A stretch of DNA of 47,807 nucleotides from Stenotrophomonas maltophilia (lineage in GTDB: Bacteria > Pseudomonadota > Gammaproteobacteria > Xanthomonadales > Xanthomonadaceae). The stretch spans positions 4-47,810 of the forward strand of contig NZ_RAUX01000050.1 in assembly GCF_013464485.1 (NCBI RefSeq), read 5' to 3'. Shown here piece by piece: positions 15,930-24,310 of the stretch; within the stretch, counting starts at the first letter, position 1, and each line of letters opens with the position of its first letter. The notes beneath the pieces are model-generated. The model worked only from the letters and a program-made list of their open reading frames with translations, did not search any database and had not been told where the DNA came from. Made by a program: the position numbers and the translations under genes.

Positions 15930-17258
15930 GTGGCAACCAAGGGGGAGCGCCGGCGCACGCCCTATCGGCGGCGCCTGCGGAGCCGCATCATCGTCTCGTT
16001 CGTGTTGTTGGGCTTCTGCCTGACGACACTGTTCGCGTTCGCCACCAACTGGGCCCGCATGCGAGTGGAGAACCAGTTGGTGGAAGACGTGATCAACCAC
16101 AACATCGAAGAGTACGCGCGCCGCTTCTACGAGCATCCTGGGCGTAACCCGGCCGTACCTGTGCAGCAGATCCGGGCATACGCGTATTCGGCTGACAAGT
16201 TCGACAAAGCCCGGGAGTCCTGGCCGCAGTGGGCAGACCTGCAGAACGGCAACTACAACCTGAGTGGCACCGATGAGCAGGGGCAGCCGTATGCCTACAA
16301 GCTGGCGGTGCGTAAAGCGCCCGACGCCTGGTTCTTCCTGGCCTATGACATGACCGACAGCGTGCGCGGTGGCAAACAGCTCAACCGCGCGCTGGTGCTG
16401 TCGGTCCTGGTGTTCAGCGTGTTGTCGCTGGTGCTGGGCTGGTGGTCGGCCTCGAAGGTGATGAAGCCAGTGTCGGACCTGGCCGCGCGGCTGCGCGCCT
16501 ACCGCGGCGGCACCAGTGATCCCGAGCCGCTTGCACCACGCTTCCCCGATGACGAAGTGGGGCAGCTGGCACAGGCGCTGGATGACTATTCCTCGCGGCT
16601 GACCGAAGTGGTGCAGCGCGACCGTGAGTTCAATGCAGACGTCAGCCACGAACTGCGCACGCCGCTGGCGGTGATCCGTGGTGCCACCGAGCTGCTGCTG
16701 ACCCGGCCCGGTCTGGACGAGAAGGTGCTGCAGCGCCTGCAGCGCATCCAGCGCGCCGAACAACAGTGCAGCGACCTGATCGGCGCGCTGCTGCTGCTGT
16801 CGCGCAACGAGCGGGGCCAGGGCACCAGCAACGTCGCCCGCGTGGCCGAGCAGCTGTTGGACGCGCATCGCGCGCAGCTGGGCGGCAAGCCGCTGGAGCT
16901 GCTGCTGGAAGGCGAGCGCAACCTGGTGATCGATGCGCCCGAAGCTGCGCTGTCGGTGGCGCTGGGCAACCTGATCGGCAACGCGGTGAAGTACTCGCAG
17001 GATGGCGAAGTACGCGTCTTTGTCGGCAGCAACTCGGTGTCCGTGACCGACAGCGGCCCGGGCCTGAGCGAGGAGGACGCCGCCAAGCTGTTCCAGCGTG
17101 GTTACCGTGGCACCCATGCCGGCCATTCGCAGGGGGGCGGCATTGGCCTGTCGATCGTCAGCCGCCTGTGCGATCTGTATGGCTGGCAGGTAAGCGTGCG
17201 CCCGGGCGGCGAGCGCGGCGTGATCGCTACCCTGACGTTCTCGCCGAAGCCGCTGTAA
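15930..17258 (+). CDS. Sensor histidine kinase, partner of the preceding regulator
   Basis: A 442-residue inner-membrane kinase. Basic N-terminus, TM1 about 19-41, periplasmic sensor about 42-152, TM2 about 153-173, a HAMP-like linker, the H-box FNADVSHELRTPL with His240, and an ATPase domain with the N-box (GNLIGNAVKYS), DSGPGL and GGGIGLSI. The chosen GTG lies 4 bases after the regulator stop. An ATG at 15888 would overlap the regulator by 38 bases. The periplasmic domain has no recognised ligand fold. It faces the same compartment as the two secreted proteins encoded just upstream. Confidence 0.88.
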   Translation: MATKGERRRTPYRRRLRSRIIVSFVLLGFCLTTLFAFATNWARMRVENQLVEDVINHNIEEYARRFYEHPGRNPAVPVQQIRAYAYSADKFDKARESWPQWADLQNGNYNLSGTDEQGQPYAYKLAVRKAPDAWFFLAYDMTDSVRGGKQLNRALVLSVLVFSVLSLVLGWWSASKVMKPVSDLAARLRAYRGGTSDPEPLAPRFPDDEVGQLAQALDDYSSRLTEVVQRDREFNADVSHELRTPLAVIRGATELLLTRPGLDEKVLQRLQRIQRAEQQCSDLIGALLLLSRNERGQGTSNVARVAEQLLDAHRAQLGGKPLELLLEGERNLVIDAPEAALSVALGNLIGNAVKYSQDGEVRVFVGSNSVSVTDSGPGLSEEDAAKLFQRGYRGTHAGHSQGGGIGLSIVSRLCDLYGWQVSVRPGGERGVIATLTFSPKPL

Positions 17259-17600
17259 CGGCGGCGTGGCCGAGCCGGATCGGCACATGAATCTGCTTGA
17301 GTGGATTTCAACCTGAGTTGGCACATGGATCTGTCCTGGTGGGTGCCAACCCTGGTTGGCACTGATGCCTGGCATCCACCATCAAGGTATGGCACGGATC
17401 TACCGCCCTGGTGGCATCAACATGTCTGTTGCCGCCGGCCCAGCCTGCGCTCCGCGCGGGCCGCATGCCTGCCTGGATGTGCCGTGGCTCACGGTTCCGC
17501 GCATCCACGCCGCCGTTGACGCTTTTGCCTCCTGACGGGCCGATGCGCAGATGGCCAGATGCCAGCGTCGGATCGTCCGTCGCCTGTCAGGAGCATCGCC
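17259..17600. other. Intergenic stretch with degenerate palindromes, no gene seen
   Basis: 342 bases between the kinase and the next small gene. It holds one clean hairpin, GTGCCAACC/GGTTGGCAC (17343-17362), and several scattered, partly repeated fragments (GGCACATG, GGCACGGATCTACC, GGTGGCATCAACATG) that look like decayed SMAG-type units. No open frame here has coding character, and no terminator with a T-run was seen. Confidence 0.55.
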
Positions 17601-18017
17601 ATGTCACACCGTACCCGTTATCCCAACCTGCATCAGCTGGTTGGCGAATCGGTCAGCCAGTTGTCCGCGGACGTTGCCCAGCGGGTCGAGAACCTGCTGT
17701 CGCGGTCAGACGGCCTGATGCCGATCCTCGTGGCACAGTTGGATCTGGACGACATCACTGATGGCGCAGCACAGCGCGCCGGGTTGAAGCCGCCCCTGGC
17801 AGGCACGCTGGCAGACGTCAGGCGCACCGTCGCAGGCATCACCATCCTGACCCGGATGATGTATGCCGCGCATATCGCACGCACCCGCGGAGGCGCGCTG
17901 CAGGTCATGCCGCCGGACGCCGTGGAAGGGCTGCTGCTGGCAGCGCGCGAGCTTACCTGCCATGCGCAGCAGCAGTTGCAGGCTGAGAAGGCCCGGGGGG
18001 CGGCGACGCTGCAGTAG
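17601..18017 (+). CDS. Hypothetical helical cytosolic protein
   Basis: A 138-residue, mostly helical soluble protein without signal peptide. CAGGAG lies 7 bases before the ATG, which favours this start over the longer frame. It has hydrophobic heptad-like segments (about 14-50 and 66-85) and an Ala/Gln-rich tail (HAQQQLQAEKARGAA). The composition resembles small xanthomonad proteins of unknown role. It stands alone, flanked by repeats on both sides. Confidence 0.6.
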   Translation: MSHRTRYPNLHQLVGESVSQLSADVAQRVENLLSRSDGLMPILVAQLDLDDITDGAAQRAGLKPPLAGTLADVRRTVAGITILTRMMYAAHIARTRGGALQVMPPDAVEGLLLAARELTCHAQQQLQAEKARGAATLQ

Positions 18018-18074
18018 TCGTCGCCGCGCGTGAACAGGTGGAGCAGGTCCGCGCATGGATGCGAAACGCCCTGT

Positions 18075-18190
18075 GTAGAGCCGAGCCTATGCTCGGCTTG
18101 ATGATCGCAGCCGAGCATGGGCTCGGCTCTACAGGAGATCCACGCCGCGCTTGGGATGCCCCACGGTAGTGCCGGCCGCTGGCCGGCAAC
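18075..18190. repeat. SMAG dimer plus a single SMAG unit
   Basis: 18075-18132 holds two inverted units: GTAGAGCCGAGC...GCTCGGC and its mirror ending CTAC, forming a head-out dimer with a 16-base spacer. 18166-18190 holds a further GTAGTGCCGGCC...GGCCGGCA unit. Together they fill the gap between the hypothetical gene and the coaE stop. The same dimer type recurs at 24248-24310. Confidence 0.8.
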
Positions 18191-18195
18191 CTGCC

Positions 18196-18807
18196 TCAGC
18201 CCCCAGCCAACCCCAGGTAACGCGCGTGCAGCTGTTCCACCTGCACCTGCAGATCCTCCGGCTGCCCATCATTGGCCACCACGTCATCGGCCAGGGCCAA
18301 CCGCTGCGCACGGCTTGCCTGGGCGGCAATCATCCGGTCGGCCAGTGCCGCGTCGATGCCATCGCGCCGCATCAGCCGGGCGTGCTGCACCGCCTCGGGT
18401 GCATCCACCAGCAACACCCGGTCAAGCCACGGGTAGGCTTTCCGCCCGCCCACCTCGGTCAGCAGCGGAATGGCGGCAATGGCGTAAGGGCTCCCAGCCT
18501 GATCGCACTGCTGTTGCATCAGCAGGCGGATGGCCGGATGGGTGATCGCTTCCAGCGCCGTGCGCTCGGCCGGGTCGGCAAACACGTGGGCGCGCAGGCG
18601 GGCCCTGTCCAGGCTGCCGTCGGCCAGCAGCATGTCGGCGCCGAAGCGCTCGGCGATGCGGGCCAGCGCCGGGCTGCCGTCGGCCACCACGGACCGTGCG
18701 GCCAGATCGGCGTCGGCCACCACGATGCCCAGCGCCTCGAAGCGCCGGGTCACTTCGCTCTTGCCGGAGGCGATGCCCCCGGTCAGGCCCACCACATAGC
18801 GGCTCAT
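18196..18807 (-). CDS. coaE: Dephospho-CoA kinase CoaE
   Basis: A 203-residue P-loop kinase that performs the last step of coenzyme A synthesis (phosphorylating the ribose 3'-OH of dephospho-CoA). The Walker A GLTGGIASGKS is near residues 8-18, the conserved DADLAARSVV near 33-42, and HPAIR and VPLL-like segments (IAAIPLL) follow. Normal length. The coaE-pilD-pilC order on one strand is the usual gammaproteobacterial arrangement. Confidence 0.95.
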   Translation of the reverse strand: MSRYVVGLTGGIASGKSEVTRRFEALGIVVADADLAARSVVADGSPALARIAERFGADMLLADGSLDRARLRAHVFADPAERTALEAITHPAIRLLMQQQCDQAGSPYAIAAIPLLTEVGGRKAYPWLDRVLLVDAPEAVQHARLMRRDGIDAALADRMIAAQASRAQRLALADDVVANDGQPEDLQVQVEQLHARYLGLAGG

Positions 18808-18818
18808 GGGGACTCCCC

Positions 18819-19682
18819 TCAGCGCAGCCCGCTCATCACCAGGTACTGCTCCACCAGCGGTGCACCCCACATGAAGTACAGCCAGCCGGCGATGGCCAGG
18901 TACGGCCCGAACGGGATGGGCGTGGCGCGGTCACGGCCCCGGCTGTACAGCCAGATCGAGCCGATGATGGCGCCCAGCACCGACGACAGCAGGATGATCG
19001 GCAGGATGCCCTTCAGCCCGCACCAGGCGCCCAGGGCCGCCAGCAGCTTGAAATCGCCGTGGCCCATGCCTTCCTTGCCGGTCAGCTGCTTGAACAGCCA
19101 CCAGACCGTCCACAGCGACAGGTAACCCACCGCCGCACCCACCAGGGCGGGCTTGGCCGGCATGTACAGGTTGTCGATGCTGCCTATCAGCCCCAGCCAC
19201 ATCAGCGGGAGGGTCAACTGGTCAGGTAGCAGCTGCGTGCGCAGGTCGATGCCGGACAGGGCGATCAGGAAACAGGTCAGCACGATCGCACCGAAGCCCT
19301 GCCAGCCGAAGCCGAACTGCCAGACGCAGGCCAGCACCAGCACCGAGGTCAGCGCCTCCACCAGCGGGTACTGCAGCGAGATAGGCGCCTTGCAGTGTCG
19401 GCACTTGCCGCCCTGGATGATCCAGCTGAACAGCGGGATGTTCTCGTACCAGCTCAGCTTGTGCTTGCAGTGCGGGCAGTGCGACGGCTCCACCACGATC
19501 CCTGGTGGGGGGGGCTCATAGAAGTCCGGTTCCTCCAGGACTTCGCGCGCATCGCGCTTCCACTGCCACTCCAGCCGCTTGGGCAGCCGCAGGATGACCA
19601 CGTTCAGGAAACTGCCCAGCAGCAGTCCCAGGGCGGCCGCGGCGGGGTAGCCGAGGCCGGGATGCTGGTCGAGAAATGCCAT
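18819..19682 (-). CDS. pilD: Prepilin peptidase / N-methyltransferase PilD
   Basis: A 287-residue inner-membrane aspartic protease that cuts the leader of type IV prepilins and type II pseudopilins and methylates the new N-terminus. Seen: GSFLNVVILRLP near 21-32; the cytosolic zinc-type tetracysteine (CPHC near 76-79, CRHC near 100); and the two catalytic Asp regions, GIDLRTQLLPDQLT and GHGDFKLLAALGAW. Several TM helices follow. It would process both prepilins encoded here. The start is 7 bases from the pilC stop, so they are one transcript. Confidence 0.96.
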   Translation of the reverse strand: MAFLDQHPGLGYPAAAALGLLLGSFLNVVILRLPKRLEWQWKRDAREVLEEPDFYEPPPPGIVVEPSHCPHCKHKLSWYENIPLFSWIIQGGKCRHCKAPISLQYPLVEALTSVLVLACVWQFGFGWQGFGAIVLTCFLIALSGIDLRTQLLPDQLTLPLMWLGLIGSIDNLYMPAKPALVGAAVGYLSLWTVWWLFKQLTGKEGMGHGDFKLLAALGAWCGLKGILPIILLSSVLGAIIGSIWLYSRGRDRATPIPFGPYLAIAGWLYFMWGAPLVEQYLVMSGLR

Positions 19683-19689
19683 GTATTTT

Positions 19690-20949
19690 TTATCCGACGA
19701 CGGCGCCGAGTTTGAAGATTGGAAGGTACATGGCAATCACCATGCCGCCCACAATGGTACCAATGAACACCATGATCATCGGCTCCAGCAGGCTGCTCAG
19801 GGCATCCACCGAATTGTTGACCTCCTGCTCATAGTACTCGGCCACCTTGAACAGCATGGCGTCCAGGGCGCCGGCCTCTTCGCCGATGCCGGTCATCTGG
19901 ATGACCATGTGCGGGAACAGGTTGGTCTGCTTCATCGACACGTTCACCGGGTAGCCCACCGAGACATCGTCGCGCATGCGCAGCACCGCCTCCTCGTACA
20001 CGGTGTTGCCGGTCGCGCCGGCCACGATGCCCAACGCCTCCACCAGCGGTACGCCGGCCTTGAAGGTCACGGCGGTGGTACGCGAGAAGCGGGCGATGGC
20101 ACTGTTGTGCATGATCTGCCCGATCACCGGCACCTTCAGCACGAAGCGGTCCATCGCATGCTGCATCTTCGGCGAGCGCTTGTAGGCCATGATCGCAGCA
20201 ACTGCCGAGCCGATCGCGACCAGCAACATCAGCCACCACCATGACACCATGAACCGCGACAGATTGACCACCATCTGGGTGAAGGCGGGCAGCTCGGCGC
20301 CGAAGCTCTTGAACACGTCTTCGAACTGCGGCACCACGAACACCAGCATGATGCCGCTGACCAACATGGCTACCACCACCACCATGATCGGGTAGAACAG
20401 CGCCTTCTTGATCTTGCCTTTCAGCGCTTCGATGTTTTCCTTGTAGGTGGCGACCGTGTCCAGCACAGTCTCCAGCACACCGGCGCCTTCGCCGGCCCGC
20501 ACCAGGTTCCGGTACAGCTCGTCGAACTGCACCGGGTGCTTGCTGACCGCCTCGTACATCGAAGAGCCGCCTTCGATGTCGGTGCGGATGGTATCCACCA
20601 GTTTCTTCATGCGCGGGTTCTTGTGCCCGCTGGCGATGATGTCCAGTGCCGATACGATCGGCACGCCGGACTTCATCATCGTAGCCATCTGCCGGCTGAA
20701 GAACGCGATGTCCTTCGGCTTGACCGGGCTGCCGGCGGCACCGAACAACGGCTTGGGCTTGGGCTTGACCTGCCCGGGGTTGATACCTTGGCGGCGCAGC
20801 TCTGCACGCAGCAGGTTGGCGTTCTTGGCCAGCTGCTCGCCCTTCATCTTCACGCCCCGCTTGTCGATCCCCTCCCAGACAAACGGCTGCAGCTCCATGG
20901 TGGCGCGCGCCACCGGCTCCTTCTTGATCGCACTGCGACTGACAGACAT
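19690..20949 (-). CDS. pilC: Type IV pilus inner-membrane platform protein PilC
   Basis: A 419-residue GspF-family protein with two repeated T2SS_F domains (about 85-205 and 290-410) and three membrane helices. It couples the cytosolic ATPases to pilin assembly. The start MSVSRSAIKKEP is preceded by GGGGAG at good spacing, and the 47-codon extension upstream is not coding-like. Residues such as FSRQMATMMKSGVP and FSRTTAVTFKAGVP are the paired F-domain signatures. It is transcribed divergently from the pilin genes, with pilD and coaE behind. Confidence 0.96.
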   Translation of the reverse strand: MSVSRSAIKKEPVARATMELQPFVWEGIDKRGVKMKGEQLAKNANLLRAELRRQGINPGQVKPKPKPLFGAAGSPVKPKDIAFFSRQMATMMKSGVPIVSALDIIASGHKNPRMKKLVDTIRTDIEGGSSMYEAVSKHPVQFDELYRNLVRAGEGAGVLETVLDTVATYKENIEALKGKIKKALFYPIMVVVVAMLVSGIMLVFVVPQFEDVFKSFGAELPAFTQMVVNLSRFMVSWWWLMLLVAIGSAVAAIMAYKRSPKMQHAMDRFVLKVPVIGQIMHNSAIARFSRTTAVTFKAGVPLVEALGIVAGATGNTVYEEAVLRMRDDVSVGYPVNVSMKQTNLFPHMVIQMTGIGEEAGALDAMLFKVAEYYEQEVNNSVDALSSLLEPMIMVFIGTIVGGMVIAMYLPIFKLGAVVG

Positions 20950-21073
20950 GTTGGCTCCCCAAGACCCGCCATCCCCAGGCGGGTAACTAGCCATCGATGG
21001 TAGCGGGTTCAAGGCCGTATGGGCAGTTGGCAGGGGCCCCTGCATGCGAATTCGTGCCGGCTGCCGGCCAAAG

Positions 21074-21090
21074 GTGACGCACTGCGTCAC
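21074..21090. promoter_or_regulatory. 17-base palindrome upstream of pilA
   Basis: GTGACGCA and TGCGTCAC around one central base: perfect 8-base arms. It lies about 117 bases before the -24 element, where enhancer-type activator sites usually lie, and also upstream of pilC. It differs from the CRP/Clp consensus because the half-sites are 9 rather than 6 bases apart. The bound protein is unknown. Confidence 0.5.
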
Positions 21091-21190
21091 ATTGCCGCGT
21101 CCATCGCAGATTCGGATGGGGGGGGGTTCCCATCCGCAAAATTGCTGCCATCATGGGCGCGGGGAAATCCAGGGGGAGGCGTGCCGGGGT

Positions 21191-21206
21191 TGGCACGCAA
21201 CCTGCG
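21191..21206 (+). promoter_or_regulatory. Sigma-54 (-24/-12) promoter of pilA
   Basis: TGGCACGCAACCTGCG has the invariant GG and GC exactly 10 bases apart and the TGGCAC -24 box; the -12 box is CTGC instead of TTGC. Transcription would begin near 21217, about 85 bases before the pilin ATG. It fits RpoN- and PilR-dependent pilin expression, and pilS-pilR are in this window. Confidence 0.8.
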
Positions 21207-21303
21207 TTGATCCACCCGCAGGGTACGGGGCCCGCTCAACCGGCGCTGTCCGGTCCGATCCCGTGCACTGAACTCAACCACCACTATCTTGGGGATGTAC
21301 CAA

Positions 21304-21729
21304 ATGAAGAACCAGAAGGGCTTCACCCTTATCGAACTGATGATCGTCGTCGCGATCATCGCCATCCTGGCCGCCATCGCGCTGCCGGCTTACCAGGACT
21401 ACACCTCGAAGTCGAAGGTCACCGCTGCGCTGGCCGACCTGGCCTCGCACAAGACCCAGTTCGAGATGGTCATCAGCGACGGTGGCACTCCGACGGTGAC
21501 GAATGCCGGCTTCCAGTCTGCCAGCACCGGTGCTTGCTCCCTGATCGCTGTTGCTGCGACCGGCATGACCTGCACCATCCGTGATCCGGGCCGTATCGGT
21601 GGTTCTTCCACGATCGCACTGAACTACGCCGAAGCCAGCGGCTCGGGCGCCACCGCGACCGCTGGTGGCTTCTCCTGCGTCACCACGGATGTGCTGGAAA
21701 AGTTCCGTCCGAAGGGTTGCACCCAGTAA
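21304..21729 (+). CDS. pilA: Type IV major prepilin PilA
   Basis: A 141-residue type IVa prepilin. A short basic leader ends in Gly, then [20 protein letters not shown]: PilD cleaves before the Phe, and mature Glu5 is present. After the N-terminal helix comes a Ser/Thr/Gly-rich globular domain with two cysteine pairs (CS...CT in the middle; SC...GC at the C-terminus, the last forming the D-loop). GGGGA lies 8 bases before the ATG; upstream in-frame TTG/ATG codons would lengthen the leader. A sigma-54 promoter precedes it and a terminator follows. Confidence 0.95.
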   Translation: MKNQKGFTLIELMIVVAIIAILAAIALPAYQDYTSKSKVTAALADLASHKTQFEMVISDGGTPTVTNAGFQSASTGACSLIAVAATGMTCTIRDPGRIGGSSTIALNYAEASGSGATATAGGFSCVTTDVLEKFRPKGCTQ

Positions 21730-21788
21730 TAGCCGGTTTCGTGGAGCGCTGGGAGCCTTTGGCGCTGCCTGCCCTGCGAGAACCAGAC

Positions 21789-21814
21789 ACAAGGCCCGCT
21801 TCGGCGGGCCTTGT
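21789..21814 (+). terminator. Terminator-like hairpin between the two prepilin genes
   Basis: A perfect 11-bp stem ACAAGGCCCGC / GCGGGCCTTGT with a TTCG tetraloop. There is no T-run after it, so it could stabilise the pilA mRNA 3' end or attenuate read-through into the second pilin gene. Confidence 0.65.
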
Positions 21815-21882
21815 GCTGACTGGAGTAGAAGTTCCAGTCGACAGCGCAGCAATGGGGATTGCTGGAAAGTACAGGGGGAGTC

Positions 21883-22290
21883 ATGAATACGCAGAAGGGT
21901 TTCACGCTCATCGAGCTGATGGTCGTGGTAGCCATCATTGCCATACTTGCCGCGATTGCGATGGTGGCATTCCAGCCATACATCGTACGCACTCAGTTGA
22001 CGGCGGCGTTGGCAGACATCAGTCCAGGCAAGACGCTGGTGGAGATCGTCGTCTATCAGGGACGTCCCGTCAGCGATGTCACGCCTGAACTCATCGGCGG
22101 TGCTCAGAACGCCCATTGTTCGATCGTGGAAGCCGAACTCAGCGAATCCGGTGTTGGCCACATCAGCTGCACCCTGAAGGGCCACAGCGTGCTGGAGGGC
22201 AAGGACCTGATTCTGCGCCGCTCGGCCGAAGGCATCTGGACCTGCGACGGCAGCGCCTTCGAAGCGCGCTATCGTCCAACGGGTTGCTGA
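21883..22290 (+). CDS. Second type IV prepilin
   Basis: A 135-residue prepilin. The leader MNTQKG is cut before [20 protein letters not shown] (mature Glu5 kept). The globular part differs from the first pilin: YIVRTQLTAALADISPGK, then a C-terminal half with four cysteines ending in PTGC. AGGGGGAG directly precedes the ATG. It is most likely a duplicated, diverged pilin rather than a minor pilin such as FimU or PilE, since it retains the TAALAD segment of the major type. No promoter of its own is clear. Confidence 0.9.
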   Translation: MNTQKGFTLIELMVVVAIIAILAAIAMVAFQPYIVRTQLTAALADISPGKTLVEIVVYQGRPVSDVTPELIGGAQNAHCSIVEAELSESGVGHISCTLKGHSVLEGKDLILRRSAEGIWTCDGSAFEARYRPTGC

Positions 22291-22316
22291 TCACACTTCA
22301 GTCCTCTGCTGGGATG

Positions 22317-22343
22317 TTGACCAGCCCTTGACGGAGCTATCAT
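22317..22343 (+). promoter_or_regulatory. Weak putative promoter ahead of pilB
   Basis: TTGACC (22317-22322) and TATCAT (22338-22343), with a short 15-base spacer, about 170 bases before pilB. A second TTGACG lies inside the spacer. The spacing is suboptimal, so this is only a candidate. Confidence 0.25.
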
Positions 22344-22512
22344 CCCCAGGGGAGTCAGGATCGAACCTGCCGGGCCGGGAGGGCCAGGCAATGCACTGTT
22401 GCTCATGGAATGGCGATGCCGTTGGCCGATCGGTCGCGGAAGGTTCTGCTGCCCTGTGTGGTGCCCTTGGAAGGCGCACGGCACTGCGTGACCCCATGAG
22501 CCAAGGATCCAT

Positions 22513-24246
22513 ATGAACGCTGTCACCACCGCCAATCTTGTCGGCATCACCGGCCTGGCCCGTCGCCTGGTGCAGGACGGGGCCCTGGACGAGGCCGCCG
22601 CCCGCGACGCCATGGCCAGGGCCGCCGCCGCCCGCCAGCCGTTGCCTACGTGGTTCGCGCAGAACAAGCTGGTCAATGCCTCGCAACTCGCCGCCGCCAA
22701 CGCGGTCGAGTTCGGCATGCCATTGTTCGATGTGTCCACCTTCGATGCCAGCCAGAATGCGATGAGCCTGGTCAGCGAGGAACTGCTGCGCAAGCACAAC
22801 GTGCTGCCGCTGTTCAAGCGCGGCGGCAAGCTGTTCGTGGGCACCAGCAATCCGACCCATTCGCTTGACGAGATCAAGTTCCACACCAACCTGGTGGTGG
22901 AACCGATCCTGGTCGATGAGGACCAGATCCGCCGGACCCTGGAGCAATGGCACGCCAGCCACGACACCCTCGGCGACGCCCTGGGGGGCGATGACGAAGG
23001 CATGGGCAATCTGGACGTGGCGGTCGGCGACGAGGATCTCGGCGCCACCGGCGGCGATTCCGGCATCGACGCGAAGGGCGACGACACCCCGGTGGTGAAG
23101 TTCGTCAACAAGGTGCTGGTCGATGCGATCCGCAAGGGCGCCTCGGACATCCACTTCGAGCCCTACGAAGACGATTACCGCGTGCGCCTGCGCATCGACG
23201 GCCTGCTGAAGATGGTGGCGCGCGCGCCGGTGAAATTGAACCAGCGCATTGCCGCGCGCCTGAAGGTGATGGCGCAGCTGGACATTGCCGAGAAGCGCGT
23301 GCCGCAGGACGGGCGCATCAAGCTCAACCTGTCCAAGAGCAAGCAGATCGACTTCCGCGTCAGCACGCTGCCGACCCTGTTCGGTGAAAAGGTGGTGCTG
23401 CGTATCCTCGATGGCAGCGCGGCCAAGCTGGGCATCGACAAGCTGGGCTACGAGCCGGACCAGCAGAAGCTGTTCCACGACGCCATCCACAAGCCGTACG
23501 GCATGGTGCTGGTGACCGGCCCCACTGGTTCGGGCAAGACCGTGTCGCTGTACACCGCGCTGGGCATCCTCAACGACGAGACGCGCAATATTTCCACTGC
23601 CGAAGACCCGGTGGAAATCCGCTTGCCTGGCGTCAACCAGGTGCAGCAGAACAACAAGCGCGGCATGACCTTCGCCGCGGCGCTGCGCTCGTTCCTGCGA
23701 CAGGATCCGGACATCATCATGGTCGGCGAAATCCGCGACCTGGAGACGGCCGAGATTGCGATCAAGGCGGCGCAGACCGGTCACATGGTGCTGTCCACGC
23801 TGCATACCAACGATGCGCCGCAGACCATCGCGCGCCTGATGAACATGGGCATCGCCCCGTACAACATCACCAGCTCGGTGACGCTGGTGATCGCGCAGCG
23901 CCTGGCACGCCGGTTGTGCGGCAACTGCAAGCGCCCGGCCAACCTGCCGGAGCATGCGCTGCTGGCCGAGGGCTTTACCCAGGCGCAGCTGGATGCGGGC
24001 ATCCAGTTGTACGAGGCGGTGGGCTGCGATGAGTGCACCGAGGGCTACAAGGGCCGAACCGGTATCTACCAGGTGATGCCGATGACCGATGAGATCGCCA
24101 CCATCGTGCTGGCCGGTGGCAATGCACTGCAGATTGCCGAGGCGGCGCAGCAGATCGGGGTGAATGACCTGCGGCAATCAGCGTTGAAGAAGGCCGCCGC
24201 GGGCGTGACCAGCCTGGCCGAAATCAATCGCGTTACCAAGGATTGA
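22513..24246 (+). CDS. pilB: Type IV pilus assembly ATPase PilB
   Basis: A 577-residue hexameric secretion ATPase that powers pilus extension from the cytosolic face of PilC. N-terminal N1/N2 MshEN-type domain (about 1-180), then the core: Walker A GPTGSGKTVS near 335-344, Asp box, Walker B (DIIMVGEIRDLETAEIA near 398-414), His box (STLHTNDA) and the zinc-binding tetracysteine CGNC...CDEC near 472-503. AAGGA is upstream. Its stop is followed directly by a SMAG dimer shared with the convergent pilR. Confidence 0.97.
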   Translation: MNAVTTANLVGITGLARRLVQDGALDEAAARDAMARAAAARQPLPTWFAQNKLVNASQLAAANAVEFGMPLFDVSTFDASQNAMSLVSEELLRKHNVLPLFKRGGKLFVGTSNPTHSLDEIKFHTNLVVEPILVDEDQIRRTLEQWHASHDTLGDALGGDDEGMGNLDVAVGDEDLGATGGDSGIDAKGDDTPVVKFVNKVLVDAIRKGASDIHFEPYEDDYRVRLRIDGLLKMVARAPVKLNQRIAARLKVMAQLDIAEKRVPQDGRIKLNLSKSKQIDFRVSTLPTLFGEKVVLRILDGSAAKLGIDKLGYEPDQQKLFHDAIHKPYGMVLVTGPTGSGKTVSLYTALGILNDETRNISTAEDPVEIRLPGVNQVQQNNKRGMTFAAALRSFLRQDPDIIMVGEIRDLETAEIAIKAAQTGHMVLSTLHTNDAPQTIARLMNMGIAPYNITSSVTLVIAQRLARRLCGNCKRPANLPEHALLAEGFTQAQLDAGIQLYEAVGCDECTEGYKGRTGIYQVMPMTDEIATIVLAGGNALQIAEAAQQIGVNDLRQSALKKAAAGVTSLAEINRVTKD

Positions 24247-24247
24247 G

Positions 24248-24310
24248 GTAGAGCCGAGCCTATGCTCGGCTGATGGCCCGACGAGCAGCCGAGCATGGGC
24301 TCGGCTCTAC
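24248..24310. repeat. SMAG dimer overlapping the pilR stop codon
   Basis: GTAGAGCCGAGC...GCTCGGC (24248 on) and its mirror ending in CTAC at 24307-24310, with a 16-base spacer: the same type as 18075-18132. It sits between the pilB stop (24246) and pilR. The minus-strand GTAG head of the right unit provides the TAG stop of pilR. Confidence 0.82.

Larger units (their letters stand above)
20950..21303. other. pilC-pilA divergent intergenic region
   Basis: 354 bases between two divergent pilus genes. Besides the sigma-54 promoter and the 17-base palindrome listed separately, it has a run of nine to ten G inside a CGGATGG...CCATCCG inverted repeat (about 21112-21136), which could cause slipped-strand length variation. 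No gene is seen. Confidence 0.7.

Noticed and set aside
21074-21090. CRP/Clp binding site reading of the pilA palindrome
   Set aside because: The GTGA and TCAC half-sites are 9 bases apart, whereas Clp/CRP sites need 6.
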